Source: Neoarius graeffei (taxonomy: Eukaryota > Chordata > Actinopteri > Siluriformes > Ariidae). From it: a stretch of DNA of 64,000 nucleotides. Within the stretch, counting starts at the first letter, position 1; each line of letters starts with the position of its first letter. Below, piece after piece: positions 12,482 through 23,544 of the stretch. The stretch spans positions 39,261,732-39,325,731 of the forward strand of contig NC_083587.1 in NCBI RefSeq assembly GCF_027579695.1. The letters run 5' to 3'. A model generated the notes under the pieces. It was given only the letters and a program-made list of their open reading frames with translations. It was not told where the DNA came from and did no database searches. The position numbers and the translations under genes are program-made.

Positions 12482-12773
12482 GCTCAGCGTAAATGAGTAC
12501 ACCCCCTTTGAAAAGTAACATTTTAAACAATCTCAATGAACACAATTTCCAAAATGTTGACAAGACAAAGTTTATATAACATCTGTTTAACTTATAACGT
12601 GAAAGTAAGGTTAATAATATCAACTTAGATTACACATTTTTTCAGTTTTACTCAAATTAGGGTGGTGCAAAAATGAGTACACCCCACAACAAAAACTACT
12701 ACCGGTACATCTAGTACTTTGTATGGCCTCCATGATTTCTAAGGACAGCACCAAGTCTTCTAGGCATGGAATG

Positions 12774-13455
12774 TGTCACGAAACAGACAGGAGAGGAGAT
12801 CAAATGCGCTCAAACCACAGTTTATTAATAATAGGGAGTTGGGAGAATGTGTGTGAAGTCCAGAGGCAGGAGAACTGAGAGGCAGGGAGGGCTGGTGGTG
12901 ACATCTGAGGTCTCCCATCCAAGTACTGGCCAGGCCTGACCCTGTTCAGCTTCTAAGATCTGACAGGATCTGGCATAGTCAGAGAGCTGTGGCTGTAGGC
13001 TGATAGAACATGGGTTTCAGGCAGTCTCCAAGCAAGCAGTCCCTCAGGAGGCAGGAGTTAGAGAGCAAACTGGAACACAGAGTCACAAATCAGGTAGCAA
13101 GATAGGGGACAGAAGGCAGATTAGGTTACCGGGGCTGGAGAGCAGACAGAATCAAATGGAACAGAAGGCAGGTCAGGGTACCGGGGCTGGAGAGCAGACA
13201 GAGTCAAACGGAACAGAACAATTTCAGGAGTCAGAGTAGTAGGAACACAGAGCAGGTTATCAGGCTGAGAGTTGCAGACGATCTGACACAGAAGCTTGAG
13301 AGGACTGCAGCTTAAATACACACAGGGGGAAAGCAGGTGATCGGCAACAGCCAATGACAGTCACTGAAAGATAATAAGAGGAAGTGTGGGCGTGGCCGGT
13401 AATGCTGAGTGGAGATGTTACCTGAAGAGAGAAGCCCACAGGTAGGACCATGACA
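12774..13455 (-). mobile_element. Solo LTR (fossil) with a 5S-rRNA-like segment
   Basis: A 682-base unit with TG...CA ends, flanked by ggaatg on both sides (12768-12773 and 13456-13461); the Tc1 arm sequence is restored when it is removed. On the minus strand it has a TATA-like motif near 13313 and an AATAAA near 12823, as expected for an LTR read right to left. Between them lies a 5S-like stretch (12908-13000) in the same sense. A roughly 50-base direct duplication occupies about 13116-13220. No internal retroelement coding region is present. The family is probably Gypsy-like from its general form, but this is not certain. Confidence 0.75.
12908..13000 (-). repeat. 5S rRNA-derived segment inside the solo LTR
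   Basis: Read on the minus strand this follows vertebrate 5S rRNA from its 5' end to the box C region. It keeps tacttggatgggagacc (box C) and a close match to the box A region (agctgaacagggtc). The last part of 5S is absent and the match is clearly diverged, so it is not a functional 5S gene. Confidence 0.8.
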
Positions 13456-14679
13456 GGAATGAACAAGTTGGTGACATTTTGCAACATCAATCTTTTTCCA
13501 TTCTTCAACAATGACCTCTTTTAGTGACTGGATGGAGAGTGATGCTCAACTTGTCTCTTCAGAATTCCCCATAGGTGTTCGATTGGGTTCAGATCAGGAG
13601 ACATACTTGGCCACTGAATCACTTTCACCCCGTTCTTCTTCAGAAATCCAACAGTGGCCTTAGATGTGTGTTTAGTCATGTTGGAAAAGTGCACGACGAC
13701 CAAGGGCATGGAGTGATGGTAGCATCTTCTCTTTCAGTATAGAGCAACACATCTGTGAATTCATGATGCCATCAATGAAATGCAGCTCCCCGACACCAGC
13801 AGCACTCATGCAGCCCCACATAAGGACACTGCCACCACCATGTTTCACTGTAGGCACCATGCATTTTTCTTAGTATTCCTCACCTTTGCGATGCCATACA
13901 GTTTTGAAGCCATCAGTTCCAAAAACATTTATCTTGGTCTCATCACTCCAGAGTATAGAGTCCCAGTAGTCTTCATCTTTGTCAGCATGAGCCCTGGCAA
14001 ACTCTAGGCGGGCTTTTTTGTGCCTGGGCTTTAGGAGAGGCTTCTTTCGTGGACGGCATTCATGCATGCCATTCCTCTGCAGTGTACGCTGTATTGTGTC
14101 ACGGGAAATAGTCACCCCAGTTTGGCTTTCTACTTCTTTAGATAACTGCAGTGAACTTGCATGCCGATTTTCTTCAACCCTTCTCATCAGAAGACGCTCC
14201 TGTCGAGGTGTTAACTTCCGTGGACAACCTGGACGTCTCTGTGAGATGGTTGCAGTTCCATCTTTCTTAAATTTTTGTACCACTTTTGCTACAGTATTCT
14301 GACTGATAAGTAAAGCTTTGCTGATTTTCTTGTAGCCTTCACCTTTGTGGTGTAAAGAAATTATTTTCTTTGGGGAATTCTGAAGAGACAAGTTGAGCAT
14401 CACTCTCCATCCAGCATCCAGTCACTAAAAGGGGTCATTGTTGAAGAATGGAAAAAGATTGATGTTGCAAAATGTCACCAACTTGTTCATTCCATGCCTA
14501 GAAGACTTGGTGCTGTCATTAAAAATCATGGAGACCATACAAAGTACTAGATGTAGTAGTTTTTGTTGTGGGGTGTACTCATTTTTGCCCCACCCTAATT
14601 TGAGTAAAACTGAAAAAATGTGCAATCTAAGTTTATATTATTAACCTTACTTTTCCGTTATAAGTTAAACAGATGTTAT

Positions 14680-15024
14680 CTCATCTCATTATCTCTAGCC
14701 GCTTTATCCTGTTCTACAGGGTCACAGGAGCCTATCTCAGCTGACTACGGGCAAAAGACGGGGTACACCCTGGACAAGTCACCAGGTCATCACAGGGCTG
14801 ACACATAGACACAGACAACCATTCACACCTACAGTCAATTTAGAGTCACCAATTAACCTAACCTGCATGTCTTTGGATTGTGGGGGAAACCGAAGCACCC
14901 AAAGGAAACCCACACAGAGAACATACAAACTCTGCACAGAAAGGCCCTCGCCAGCCACAGGGCACGAACCCGGACCTTCTTGCTGTGAGGCGACAGTGCT
15001 AACCACTACACCACCATGCCGCCC
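14680..15024 (-). mobile_element. tRNA-headed SINE, subfamily A, in the right arm of T2
   Basis: Minus strand, with the head at the right end. Target copies taaacagatgttat (14666-14679) and taaacagatgctat (15025-15038) differ at one base. It is slightly shorter than neighbouring copies. Confidence 0.9.
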
Positions 15025-15138
15025 TAAACAGATGCTATATTAAACTTTGTCTTGCCAACATTTTGGAAATTGTTTGTGTTCACTGAGATAGTGTTTAAAA
15101 TGTTACTTTTCAAAGGGGGTGTACTCATTTACGCTGAG

Positions 15139-15140
<2 letters not shown>

Positions 15141-15234
<94 letters not shown>
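15141..15234. repeat. (AT)n(AG)n compound microsatellite
   Basis: A pure AT run is followed by a pure AG run directly beside the right end of T2. The matching AT run on the left suggests T2 entered a TA-rich microsatellite. Confidence 0.95.
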
Positions 15235-15236
<2 letters not shown>

Positions 15237-15904
15237 ATTAACAACAGGCACAGCTGAGGCAGAAAGTTACCACAATGGCCTATGAGAGAAAAAGACTAGA
15301 AGCAATAAAGAAATGAAAAAAAGGGCTCAAGCAAAAGATAGCAGTAAAAAGCAGATAAAATGAAGATGAGGGGGAAAGAGGGAATGAAAGAAAAAAGAAA
15401 AAGGGGAGAAAATACTGAAAACGATCTAGCGAGGGAAAGAAGAGGGCCAGTGTGTACCTGCTGTGTAATTGACTGTATAGCTCAGTTATAAATGGAAAAA
15501 CATTCTACAAATGTACAATACTTTAATGGTGAAATCTATAACTTAACCTTCAATATCTAAAAAAGAAATAAAATAATGTTTCCTGAATTCTCACTTGAAA
15601 GGTCTCTAAATGCAAATTTAATAGTATCTGTACATCAGACCTTCTCAAGTTTTGTTTCAGGGCCCAACGCATGGCATATTAAGCATTTTTAAACACTTAA
15701 GCACTTGATGTCAGGAATTATTTCTCTAACAACTTAACAGACTTAAAAGCCTGAATGTGCCATACATCATAGATTCCGCATGTGGCTAACTTAAAGTGCT
15801 GCAGTAAGTGACATCCTTGAGTGGGCTGCATATGGAGTCTGTACACCATCCATAAACCTCAGCTCTCAGCTGGCTGATGAACAGAGATCAACAATGGGCA
15901 CATT

Positions 15905-15940
<36 letters not shown>

Positions 15941-16143
15941 TATAGATGCCCATTAACAATACAAGCTGAAATAGCTCATGAAGTTAGAAGCCTGCTATTG
16001 ATTTGGAAATATACGCAGCGCTCACAAAAACCTTGCTGTTTGGGTGTAGAATTGTAAACAGGATTCTTCAACTGGTTTTAAAAAGTTGGCTCAGAAATAT
16101 GCATGTATGAGCGCGAATACACGGGACAGAGGTTATATCTTGC
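15235..16143. other. No gene; purine-rich stretch and a CA microsatellite
   Basis: Positions 15280-15430 are rich in A and G. A (CA)n run lies at 15907-15938. Nothing coding was recognised. Confidence 0.5.
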
Positions 16144-16151
16144 AATATAAC

Positions 16152-16458
16152 GGCATGGTGGTGTCGTGGTTAGCACGGTCGCCTCACAGCAAGAAGGTCT
16201 GGGTTTGAACCCCGTGGCTGGCGAGGGCCTTTCTGTGCAGAGTTTGCATGTTCTCCCTGTGTCTGCGTGGGTTTCCTCCGGGTGCTCCGGTTTCCCCCAC
16301 AGTCCAAAGACATGCAGGTTAGGTTAACATACTGTAGGACGGCCTTGGGCTGAAGTGCCCAAGAGTGGCGGTGTGTACATATGCAGCGGCTTTGCTCTCC
16401 TGCGATGAACTAAATTTCATTATACATTTGTGCAGTGACAATAAAGGCATTCTATTCA
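16152..16458 (+). mobile_element. tRNA-headed SINE, divergent 3' end
   Basis: The head and middle match the other SINEs, but after the gttaggttaac segment the tail differs and ends in an aataaaggcattc stretch. Target copies aatataac lie at 16144-16151 and 16459-16466. Confidence 0.85.
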
Positions 16459-16584
16459 AATATAACATTTCGTCATACCCAAGCTTAAGTCTTACATCCT
16501 TTAAATGGCTTTTATGGAAAGCCTTTTAAATGGTTTCAATAGCTGTATGATTCCATAAGTGTCTTTATGATATTATAATACATA

Positions 16585-18507
16585 CAGTTGCGGTGAGAAG
16601 TTTACATACAGTGACATGAATGCCATCTTGGATATGAATGTCATGGCAGTATTTGGGCTTTCAGTGATTTCTCTGAACTGTTCTTTTTCTGTTGCAGAAT
16701 GATTGTACAGCATACATCTTTTAAAAAAACAAAACAAACAAGCAAAAAAAAACCCCTAGAATTCGGTGCACAATTTGTGTTTTTTCTGAAATCAACACAG
16801 GGTCAAAAGTATACATGCATGGTCAAAAATTTACATACAGCACACCTAATATTTGGGTAAAATGTCTCTTCGCAAGATTCACCTTGACCAAACATTTTTT
16901 GTTTCCCATGAACAAGCTTCTGGCAGAATTCTGGTTGGATATTTCACGACTCTTCATGGTAGAATTCAATTCAATTTTTTTTGTTTTCTTGGTATGGACT
17001 CGGCTTATAAGCACGGTCCATATTATTTTCAATAGGGTTGAAGTCAGGGCTTGTTTTAAGCTTAATGTTAGCCTGCTTTATCCTCCACAACCAGCTCTGA
17101 TGCATGTTTGGGTTCACTGTCCTGTTGTAAAGCCTCGGTCACAACTGGACGTACGTGCTCCTACGGCCGGTCTACGTACAAAAAATGCAAGAAACGCACG
17201 GAGGGCGTGCGTGTGACATGCTGATTTTCGAGCCGCAGACTGGCCGCAGACCGGCCGCAGAGGTTCTTTGTCATGTCAAACAAACTCTACGGGCGCTTAC
17301 GTTTTTTTCAGGTTGCAAGACAAACTTATGGCCAACGCGCGTCTTTCTCCATGAACAAAAAAAACGCAGCGATTTGGGAAACGCCAAAAATCACACGGCC
17401 AAAAAATTGTACGTCCGGTTGTGACCTAGGCTTAACTCCCAATCATGTTAAAGTTTTCAATGGTTTGAGGTTATGCTGAAGAATTCTGAGGTAGTCTTCC
17501 TTCTTCATTATTCCATCCACTTTGTGCAATGGACCAGTTCCACTGGCAGTAAAACAGCCCCAGAGCATGATGATCCTACCACCACCACCAGCCCGTACAG
17601 TGTCCCTCTGTACATCGTGGTCATTGTGGCCAAATAACAATCTTTGTCTCATGTGACCATACAGCTTTCCTCCAGAAGGCTTTTTCTTTGTCCGTGTGGT
17701 CAGCTGCAAACTTTAGTTAAGCGTGAAGGTGTCAATTTTGGAGCAGGGAATTATTTCTTGGATAGCAGTCTCTTAGTCCATGGTGATATAAAACTCACTG
17801 AACTGTAGACAGTGATCCATCACCTTCCAGTTCACGGCAGGGCTGTGCCATGGTGGTTCCTGGGTTGTTCCTGACCATCCAAACCAATTTCCTTTCAGCC
17901 GAGGGTGACCGTTTAGGTTTTCTTGAAGCAAAGTGGCTTGACAAAGTGACTACACCTCACAATAACTTGCATACAATTGTTTGAACTGATCTTGGGATCT
18001 GCAGTTGTTTAGAAATGGCTCTAAGAGACATTCTTGAGTTGTATACATCTGCGATCCTCTTTCTCAGATCTGCATTGAGCTCCTTGGACTTTCCCATTTT
18101 ACTGTGTTGGTCAATTCAATGAGGGCTGTAAACAAACCCTTTTTATGAAGGCAAAGAGAAGCTACCAGCTGTAGTCAATCATGATCACTAACAGGAAGTT
18201 AAGAGACTTTGGCAAGATGATAGACATTTTGGAACTCTCAGCACCTTTGAATTAATAATCTGAGTCTATGTACATATTTGACCCTGTATGTATAATTTTG
18301 ACCCTGTTTTGTTTTCAGAAAACCCAAAATAAATGAAAACTTCTGCACCAAATTCATGTTTTTTTTCTATTAAAGAAATATGTTGTACAATCATTTCGCT
18401 ACAGAAAACGAACAGTTCAGAGAAACCATCGAAAGCCCAATATTGCCATGACATTCATATCCAGCATGACATTCATGTCACTGTATGGAAACTACTGACC
18501 ACAACTG
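16585..18507 (-). mobile_element. Tc1-like transposon T3, strongly decayed
   Basis: Long inverted ends: cagttgcggtgagaag on the left, with a matching but diverged right end finishing caactg at 18507, and TA on both sides. A transposase fragment at 17443-17709 on the minus strand keeps GGGGRIIMLWGCFTASG. Other parts survive only as short pieces. A MITE interrupts it at 17131-17432. The many differences between its ends suggest an old copy. Confidence 0.8.
17131..17432. mobile_element. MITE with TAA target inside T3
   Basis: The ends read agcctcggtcacaac and the complement of agcctaggtcacaac. TAA flanks both sides (17128-17130 and 17433-17435), as for PIF/Harbinger elements. It is 302 bases long and has no coding region. 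Removing it rejoins the T3 sequence. Confidence 0.8.
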
Positions 18508-18815
18508 TATATAATAATTTGCGAATTCTGCTGTGTGCATGTCTTGTGTAGCCTGTGCTCTTTATTTGCCTGTACCCAATGAAAGACACAACCAAATTAA
18601 ATTGAACTTCAGGTTATGAAGAGTCTTGAAACTGAGAAGCAGAATCTTGAAATTAATACACTGTTTACCAGGGAACCAATGAAGCTGCTGGAGGACAGGA
18701 GTAATATGTTCTATAGAAGGGATTCTGGTAATGAGACAAGCAACTGAATTCTGAACCAGTTGAAGTTTATAAGGAATACCAGAGAGGATAGAGTTGCAAT
18801 AATCAATATGAGATG

Positions 18816-21025
18816 CGTTAGGGTTTTGCTGGGAATCGAACCCGGGTTGCTGTGGTAATGATCCAGCAAACCCCCCACTAGGCCACCAGTGGAATGACGC
18901 AAATGCAGAGGAGTGAGGCGAAAGTAGTGTATAAAAAACAGCTTATTTACAATGCTGAAAAACCCAAGGCAAAAAACAAAGGTAATAATCCAAACGCTCA
19001 GAAGATAAACGGGAAAAACCCAGAAGTTCAAAGTCAAAACAAAAGAGCCAAAAATCAGAAAATAAGAGGCAAAAATTCAAATGCTCAGAAGATCCAAAAT
19101 GGTAAATACAAAGTCCAAAAAAAAAGCAAAGTACAAAAAACCACAAAGACATAGGCAAAGAACACGGAACAGAGGTTACTGGAGCTAAGCATCACAGCAC
19201 AAAGACTCCGTGACTAGGGACCAAATTGAGGAAGTATTTATATACAAACGAAAATACAGTGGTGCTTGAAAGTTTGTGAACCCTTTAGAATTTTCTATAT
19301 TCCTGCATAAATATGACCTAAAACATCATCGGATTTTCACACAAGTCCTAAAAGTAGAGAAAGAGAACCCAGTTAAACAAATGAGACAAAAATATTATAC
19401 TTGGTCATTTATTTATTGAGGAAAATGATCCAATATTACATATCTGTGAGTGGCAAAAGTATGTGAACCTTTGCTTTCAGTATCTGGTGTGACCCCCTTG
19501 TGCAGCAATAACTGCAACTAAACGTTTCCGGTAACTGTTGATCAGTCCTGCACACCGGCTTGGAGGAATTTTAGCCCATTCCTCCATACAGAACAGCTTC
19601 AACTCTGGGATGTTGGTGGGTTTCCTCATATGAACTACTCACTTCAGGTCCTTCCACAACATTTCGATTGGATTAAGGTCAGGACTTTGACTTGGCCATT
19701 CCAAAACATTAACTTTATTCTTCTTTAACCATTCTTTGGTAGAACAACTTGTGTGCTTAGGGTCGTTGTCTTGCTGCATGACCCACCTTCTCTTGAGATT
19801 CAGTTCATGGACAGATGTCCTGACATTTTCCTTTAGAATTCGCTGGTATAATTCAGAATTCATTGTTCCATCAACGATGGCAAGCCATCCTGGCCCAGAT
19901 GCAGCAAAACAGTCCCAAACCATGATACTACCACCACCATGTTTCACAGATGGGATAAGGTTCTTATGCTGGAATGCAGTGTTTTCCTTTCTCCAAACAT
20001 AACGCTTCTCATTTAAACCAAAAATTCTATTTTGGTCTTATCCGTCGACAAAACATTTGTCCAATAGCCTTCTGGCTTGTCCACATGATCTTTAGCAGAC
20101 TGTAGACAAGCAGCAATGTTCTTTTTGGAGAGCAGTGGCTTTCTCCTTGCAACCCTGCCATGCACACCATTGTTGTTCAGTGTTTTCCTGATGGTGGACT
20201 CATGAACATTAACATTAGCCAATGTGAGAGAGGCCTTCAGTTGCTCATAAGTTACCCTGGGGTCCTTTGTGACCTCGCTGACTATTACACGCCTTGCTCT
20301 TGGAGTGATCTTTGTTGGTCGCCCACTCCTGGGGAGGGTAACAATGGTCTTGAGTTTCCTCCATTTGTACACAGTCTGTCTGTCTGTGGATTGGTGGAGT
20401 CCAAACTCTTTAGAGATGGTTTTGTAACGTTTTCCAGCCTGATGAGCATCAGCAACACTTTTTCTGAGGTCCTCAGAAATCTTTGTTCGTGCCATGATAC
20501 ACTTCCACAAACATGTGTTGTGAAGATCAGACTTTGATAGATCCCTGTTCTTTAAATAAAACAGGGTGCTCACTCACACCTGATTGTCATCCCATTGATT
20601 GAAAACACCTGACTCTAATTTCACCTTCAAATTAACTGCTAATCCTAGAGGTTCACATACTTTTGCCACTCACAGATATGTAATATTGGATCATTTTCCT
20701 CAATAAATAAATGACCAAGTATGATATTTTTGTCTCATTTGTTTAACTGGGTTCTCTTTATCTACCTTTAGGACTTGTGTGAAAATCCGATGATGTTTTA
20801 GGTCATATTTATGCAGAAATATAGAAAATTCTAAAGGGTTCACAAACTTTCAAGCACCACTGTATAACACGGGTGGCAATAATGAGGACTAGGCGGGGCA
20901 CAAGGCACATGGAAAAACAAAACACAACACACAGAAACAATAGTGGCCTCTAGCAGTCAAAACAAACATGACAACAACAGAAATAATAGTGGCCTCTAGA
21001 GGCCGAGATAGTCCAAGTCCTAACA
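18816..21025 (-). mobile_element. Solo LTR (fossil) with a tRNA-like 3' end, split by Tc1 copy T4
   Basis: It is bounded by agatg at 18811-18815 and 21026-21030. The ends form the short inverted pair cctaaca/tgttagg, with one base changed at the left. Without T4 it is about 600 bases. On the minus strand it has a TATA-like motif (gtatataaatac). At its 3' end lies a tRNA-like stretch with an A box (tggcctagtgg) and a perfect B box (gggttcgattccc). No internal coding region remains. The L2 LINE frame is continuous across the site once the unit is removed. Confidence 0.72.
19257..20862 (-). mobile_element. Tc1-like transposon T4, full length, two coding breaks seen
   Basis: Terminal repeats cagtggtgcttgaaag are at both ends with TA on both sides; length 1606 bases. 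The transposase starts at 20495 (MARTKISEDLRKS). A paired-type DNA-binding part (HQSTDRQTVYKWRKL) is followed by TDKTK, the first catalytic region with its Asp kept, then a frame change near 20035. The second frame carries QQDNDPKHTS and [11 protein letters not shown], and a TGA stops it at 19636. This is the best preserved of the four copies of its family here (T1, T4, T5, T6). Confidence 0.92.
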
Positions 21026-21090
21026 AGATGTAATCAGAGCAAAAGTGCTGTTAGAGCTAAGAGATCGGCGTAGACAACTGATATTGCATA

Positions 21091-22629
21091 CAGTGGTGCT
21101 TGAAAGTTTGTGAACCCTTTAGAATTTTCTATATGAAGAAATATGACCTAAAACATCATCAGATTTTCACACAAGTCCTAAAAGTAGATAAAGAGAATCC
21201 AGTTAAACAAATGAAACAAAATTATACTTGGTCATTTATTTATTGAGGAAAATGATCCAATATTACATATCTGTGAGTGGCAAAAGTATGTGAACCTCTA
21301 GGATTAGCAGTTAATTTGAAGGTGAAATTAGAGTCAGGTGTTTTCAATCAATGGGATGACAATCAGGTGTGAGTGGGCACCCTGTTTTATTTCAAGAACA
21401 GGGATCTATCAAAGTCTGATCTTCACAACACATGTTTGTGGAAGTGTATCATGGCACGAACAAAGGAGATTTCTGAGAACCTCATGAAAAGCGTTGTAGA
21501 TGCTCATCAGGCTGGAAAAGGTTACAAAACCATCTCTAAAGAATTTGGACTCCACCAATCCACAGTCAGACAGATTGTGTACAAATGAAGGAAATTCAAG
21601 ACCATTGTTACCCTCCCCAGGAGTGGTCGACCAACAAAGATCACTCCAATAGTCGGCGAAGTCACAAAGGACCCCAGGGTAACTTCTAAGCAACTGAAGG
21701 CCGCTCTCACATTGGCTAATGTTAATGTTCATGAGTCCACCATCAGGAGAACACTGAACAACAATGGTGTGCATGGCAGGCTTGCAAGGAGAAAGCCACT
21801 GCTCTTCAAAAAGAACATTGCTGCTCGTCTGCAGTTTGTCAAAGATCACATGGACAAGCCAGAAGGCTATTGGAAAAATGTTTTGTGGACAGACGAGACC
21901 AAAATAGAACTTTTTGGTTTAAATGAAAAGCATCATGTTTGGAGAAAGGAAAACACTACATTCCAGCATAAGAACCTTATCCCATCTGTGAAACGTGGTG
22001 TTGGTAGTATTGTGGTTTGGGCCCGTTTTGCTGCATCTGGGCCTGAATGGCTTGCCATCATTGATGTCCATCTGTCTATGAACTGAATCTCAAGAGAAGG
22101 TGGGTCATGCAGCAAGGCAACGACCTGAAGCACACAAGTCGTTCTACCAAAGAATGGTTATAGAAGAATAAAGTTAATGTTTTGGAATGGCCAAGTCAAA
22201 GTCCTGACCTTAATCCAATCGAAATGTTGTGGAAGGACCTGAAGCGAGCAGTTCATGTGAGGAAACCCACCAACATCCCAGAGTTGAAGCTGTTCTGTAT
22301 GGAGGAATGGGCTAAAATTCCTCCAAGCCGGTGTGCAGGACTGATCAACAGTTACCGCAAACGTTTAGTTGCAGTTATTGCTGCACAAGGGGGTCACACC
22401 AGATACTGAAAGCAAAGGTTCACATACTTTTGCCACTCACAGATATTTAATATTGGATCATTTTCTTCAATAAATAAATGACCAAGTACAATATTTTTGT
22501 CTCACTTGTTTAACTGGGTTCTCTTTATCTACTTTTAGGACTTGTGTGAAAATCTGATGTTGTTTTCACTCATATTTATGCAGAAATATAGAAAATTCTA
22601 AAGGGTTCACAAACTTTCAAGCACCACTG
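21091..22629 (+). mobile_element. Tc1-like transposon T5, broken
   Basis: Same family as T4, with matching ends and TA target copies. The transposase begins at 21451 (MARTKEISEN), has a TGA in place of Trp near 21586, later a frame with WTDETKIELFG, and a deletion near 22066 that removes the GTMNSELYQRIL segment. The C-terminal part resumes with [11 protein letters not shown] and ends GGHTRY at 22409. It is inserted in the L2 LINE. Confidence 0.92.
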
Positions 22630-22865
22630 TAAATATAAATATGCAGACAGACAGAGTAATATTAGTGATATGTCAAGGATGACACCCAGACTCTTAACCT
22701 GAGGAAATGGAGGAGCTATGTTATTGTCAATAGTCAGAGAAAAACAATCAAGTTTGGCCAGAGTACTTTTAGTATCTACAAGGAGAACCTCAGTTTTATG
22801 AATATTAAGTTTGAAAAAGTTACAGGACAACCAAGATTTATTTTCCAGTACGCAATCAGGGAGTG

Positions 22866-23139
22866 GCCTAGTGGTTAGCGTGTCCGCCTCTCGATCGGGA
22901 GATCACGAGTTCTACTCACGGTCGGGTCATACCAAAGACCATCATAAAAATGTTGCCCACTGCCATCTGGCAAGGCACGCTATAATACAGATGTAAGTGG
23001 GGAGTCAAACTCTCACGGTTACCAGAGGACTAGCCCCCCACTGTAACCCTAGCTATGTAATATAGGCGAGAGACCGAGGGCTACGAAACAGAGATCAGTG
23101 CCACCAAACGCGCCATTGAATGGTGTGGGAAGGACTTTG
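22866..23139 (+). mobile_element. tRNA-derived SINE of a second family, in the L2 LINE
   Basis: Starts gcctagtggttagcgtgtcc, an A-box region different from the main SINE family; the B box is degraded. Perfect target copies aatcagggagtg lie at 22854-22865 and 23140-23151. Only one copy is in the window. Confidence 0.85.
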
Positions 23140-23544
23140 AATCAGGGAGTGAAGAGGGTGGAAGAATGGAAATACCAAATATCCTGAAAATATAGCCAAG
23201 AGGCAGAAGGTAAATAATAAATAGGACCAGAAGACAGAGTCCTGTGGAACACTGCTAATAACTGGGCAGGACTGTGATCTGAAATTCTTTTGTTGGACAA
23301 ACGGAGGGTGACTAGAAAGACATGGTTTAAACCAAGTAAGAGGGGGGCCGCCGATGATTCCAGTGGATGCTAAACTCTTGGGGAGAATTATGAGAGATTG
23401 ATGCTAAACTCTTGAGGAGAATTATGAGAGACTGTGTCAAAGGCTGAGCTGAGATCAAGGTGCACAACCACACCAGGGTGAGTGAAGTTGCCAGTTGCAT
23501 GGGTTGTGTGTCTCCACCCATCTGCTGCACATAGATATCACTAT

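Larger units (their letters stand above)
12482..15138 (-). mobile_element. Tc1-like transposon T2, fold-back form with long inverted arms
   Basis: The ends read gctcagcgtaaatgagtac and its complement. The inverted arms are very long: 12482-13571 pairs with 14371-15138. After removing later insertions each arm is about 400 bases and includes the code for the transposase C-terminus (EEWKKIDVAKCHQL), so that segment is present twice in opposite directions. The centre encodes the rest of a Tc1 transposase on the minus strand: helix-turn-helix (YKKISKALLISQNTVAKVV), LWSDETK, FQHD and [10 protein letters not shown], in at least three frames. The normal N-terminus and its side of the element have been replaced by the inverted copy. 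The left arm holds a solo LTR and the right arm a SINE. Confidence 0.85.
18550..23540 (-). mobile_element. L2-type LINE, RT part, split by several insertions
   Basis: Minus-strand reverse transcriptase in pieces that read in order. Near 23490-23240 are a degraded LSSAFDT-type motif and a degraded PQGSVLGP-type motif. Near 22830-22690 are SCNFFKLNIHKTEVLLVDTK and VKSLGVILD. The frame then runs across two insertions into SHIDYCNSILSGIPYKLQLV and EHITPVLQQLHWFPGK near 18800-18640. The segment that should carry the catalytic YADD is not seen, apparently lost near 22850-23200. Removing Tc1 copy T5 and the solo LTR with their target copies restores a continuous frame, which shows they are later insertions. 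Confidence 0.8.

Noticed and set aside
12285-12623. Frames rich in Ile-Tyr repeats
   Set aside because: They are translations of the (AT)n microsatellite.
12908-13000. A true 5S rRNA gene
   Set aside because: It is diverged, lacks the 3' part and lies within an LTR with its own target duplication.
17131-17432. Host CpG-rich promoter in the GC-rich block
   Set aside because: TAA target copies and inverted ends show a MITE inserted in a Tc1 element.
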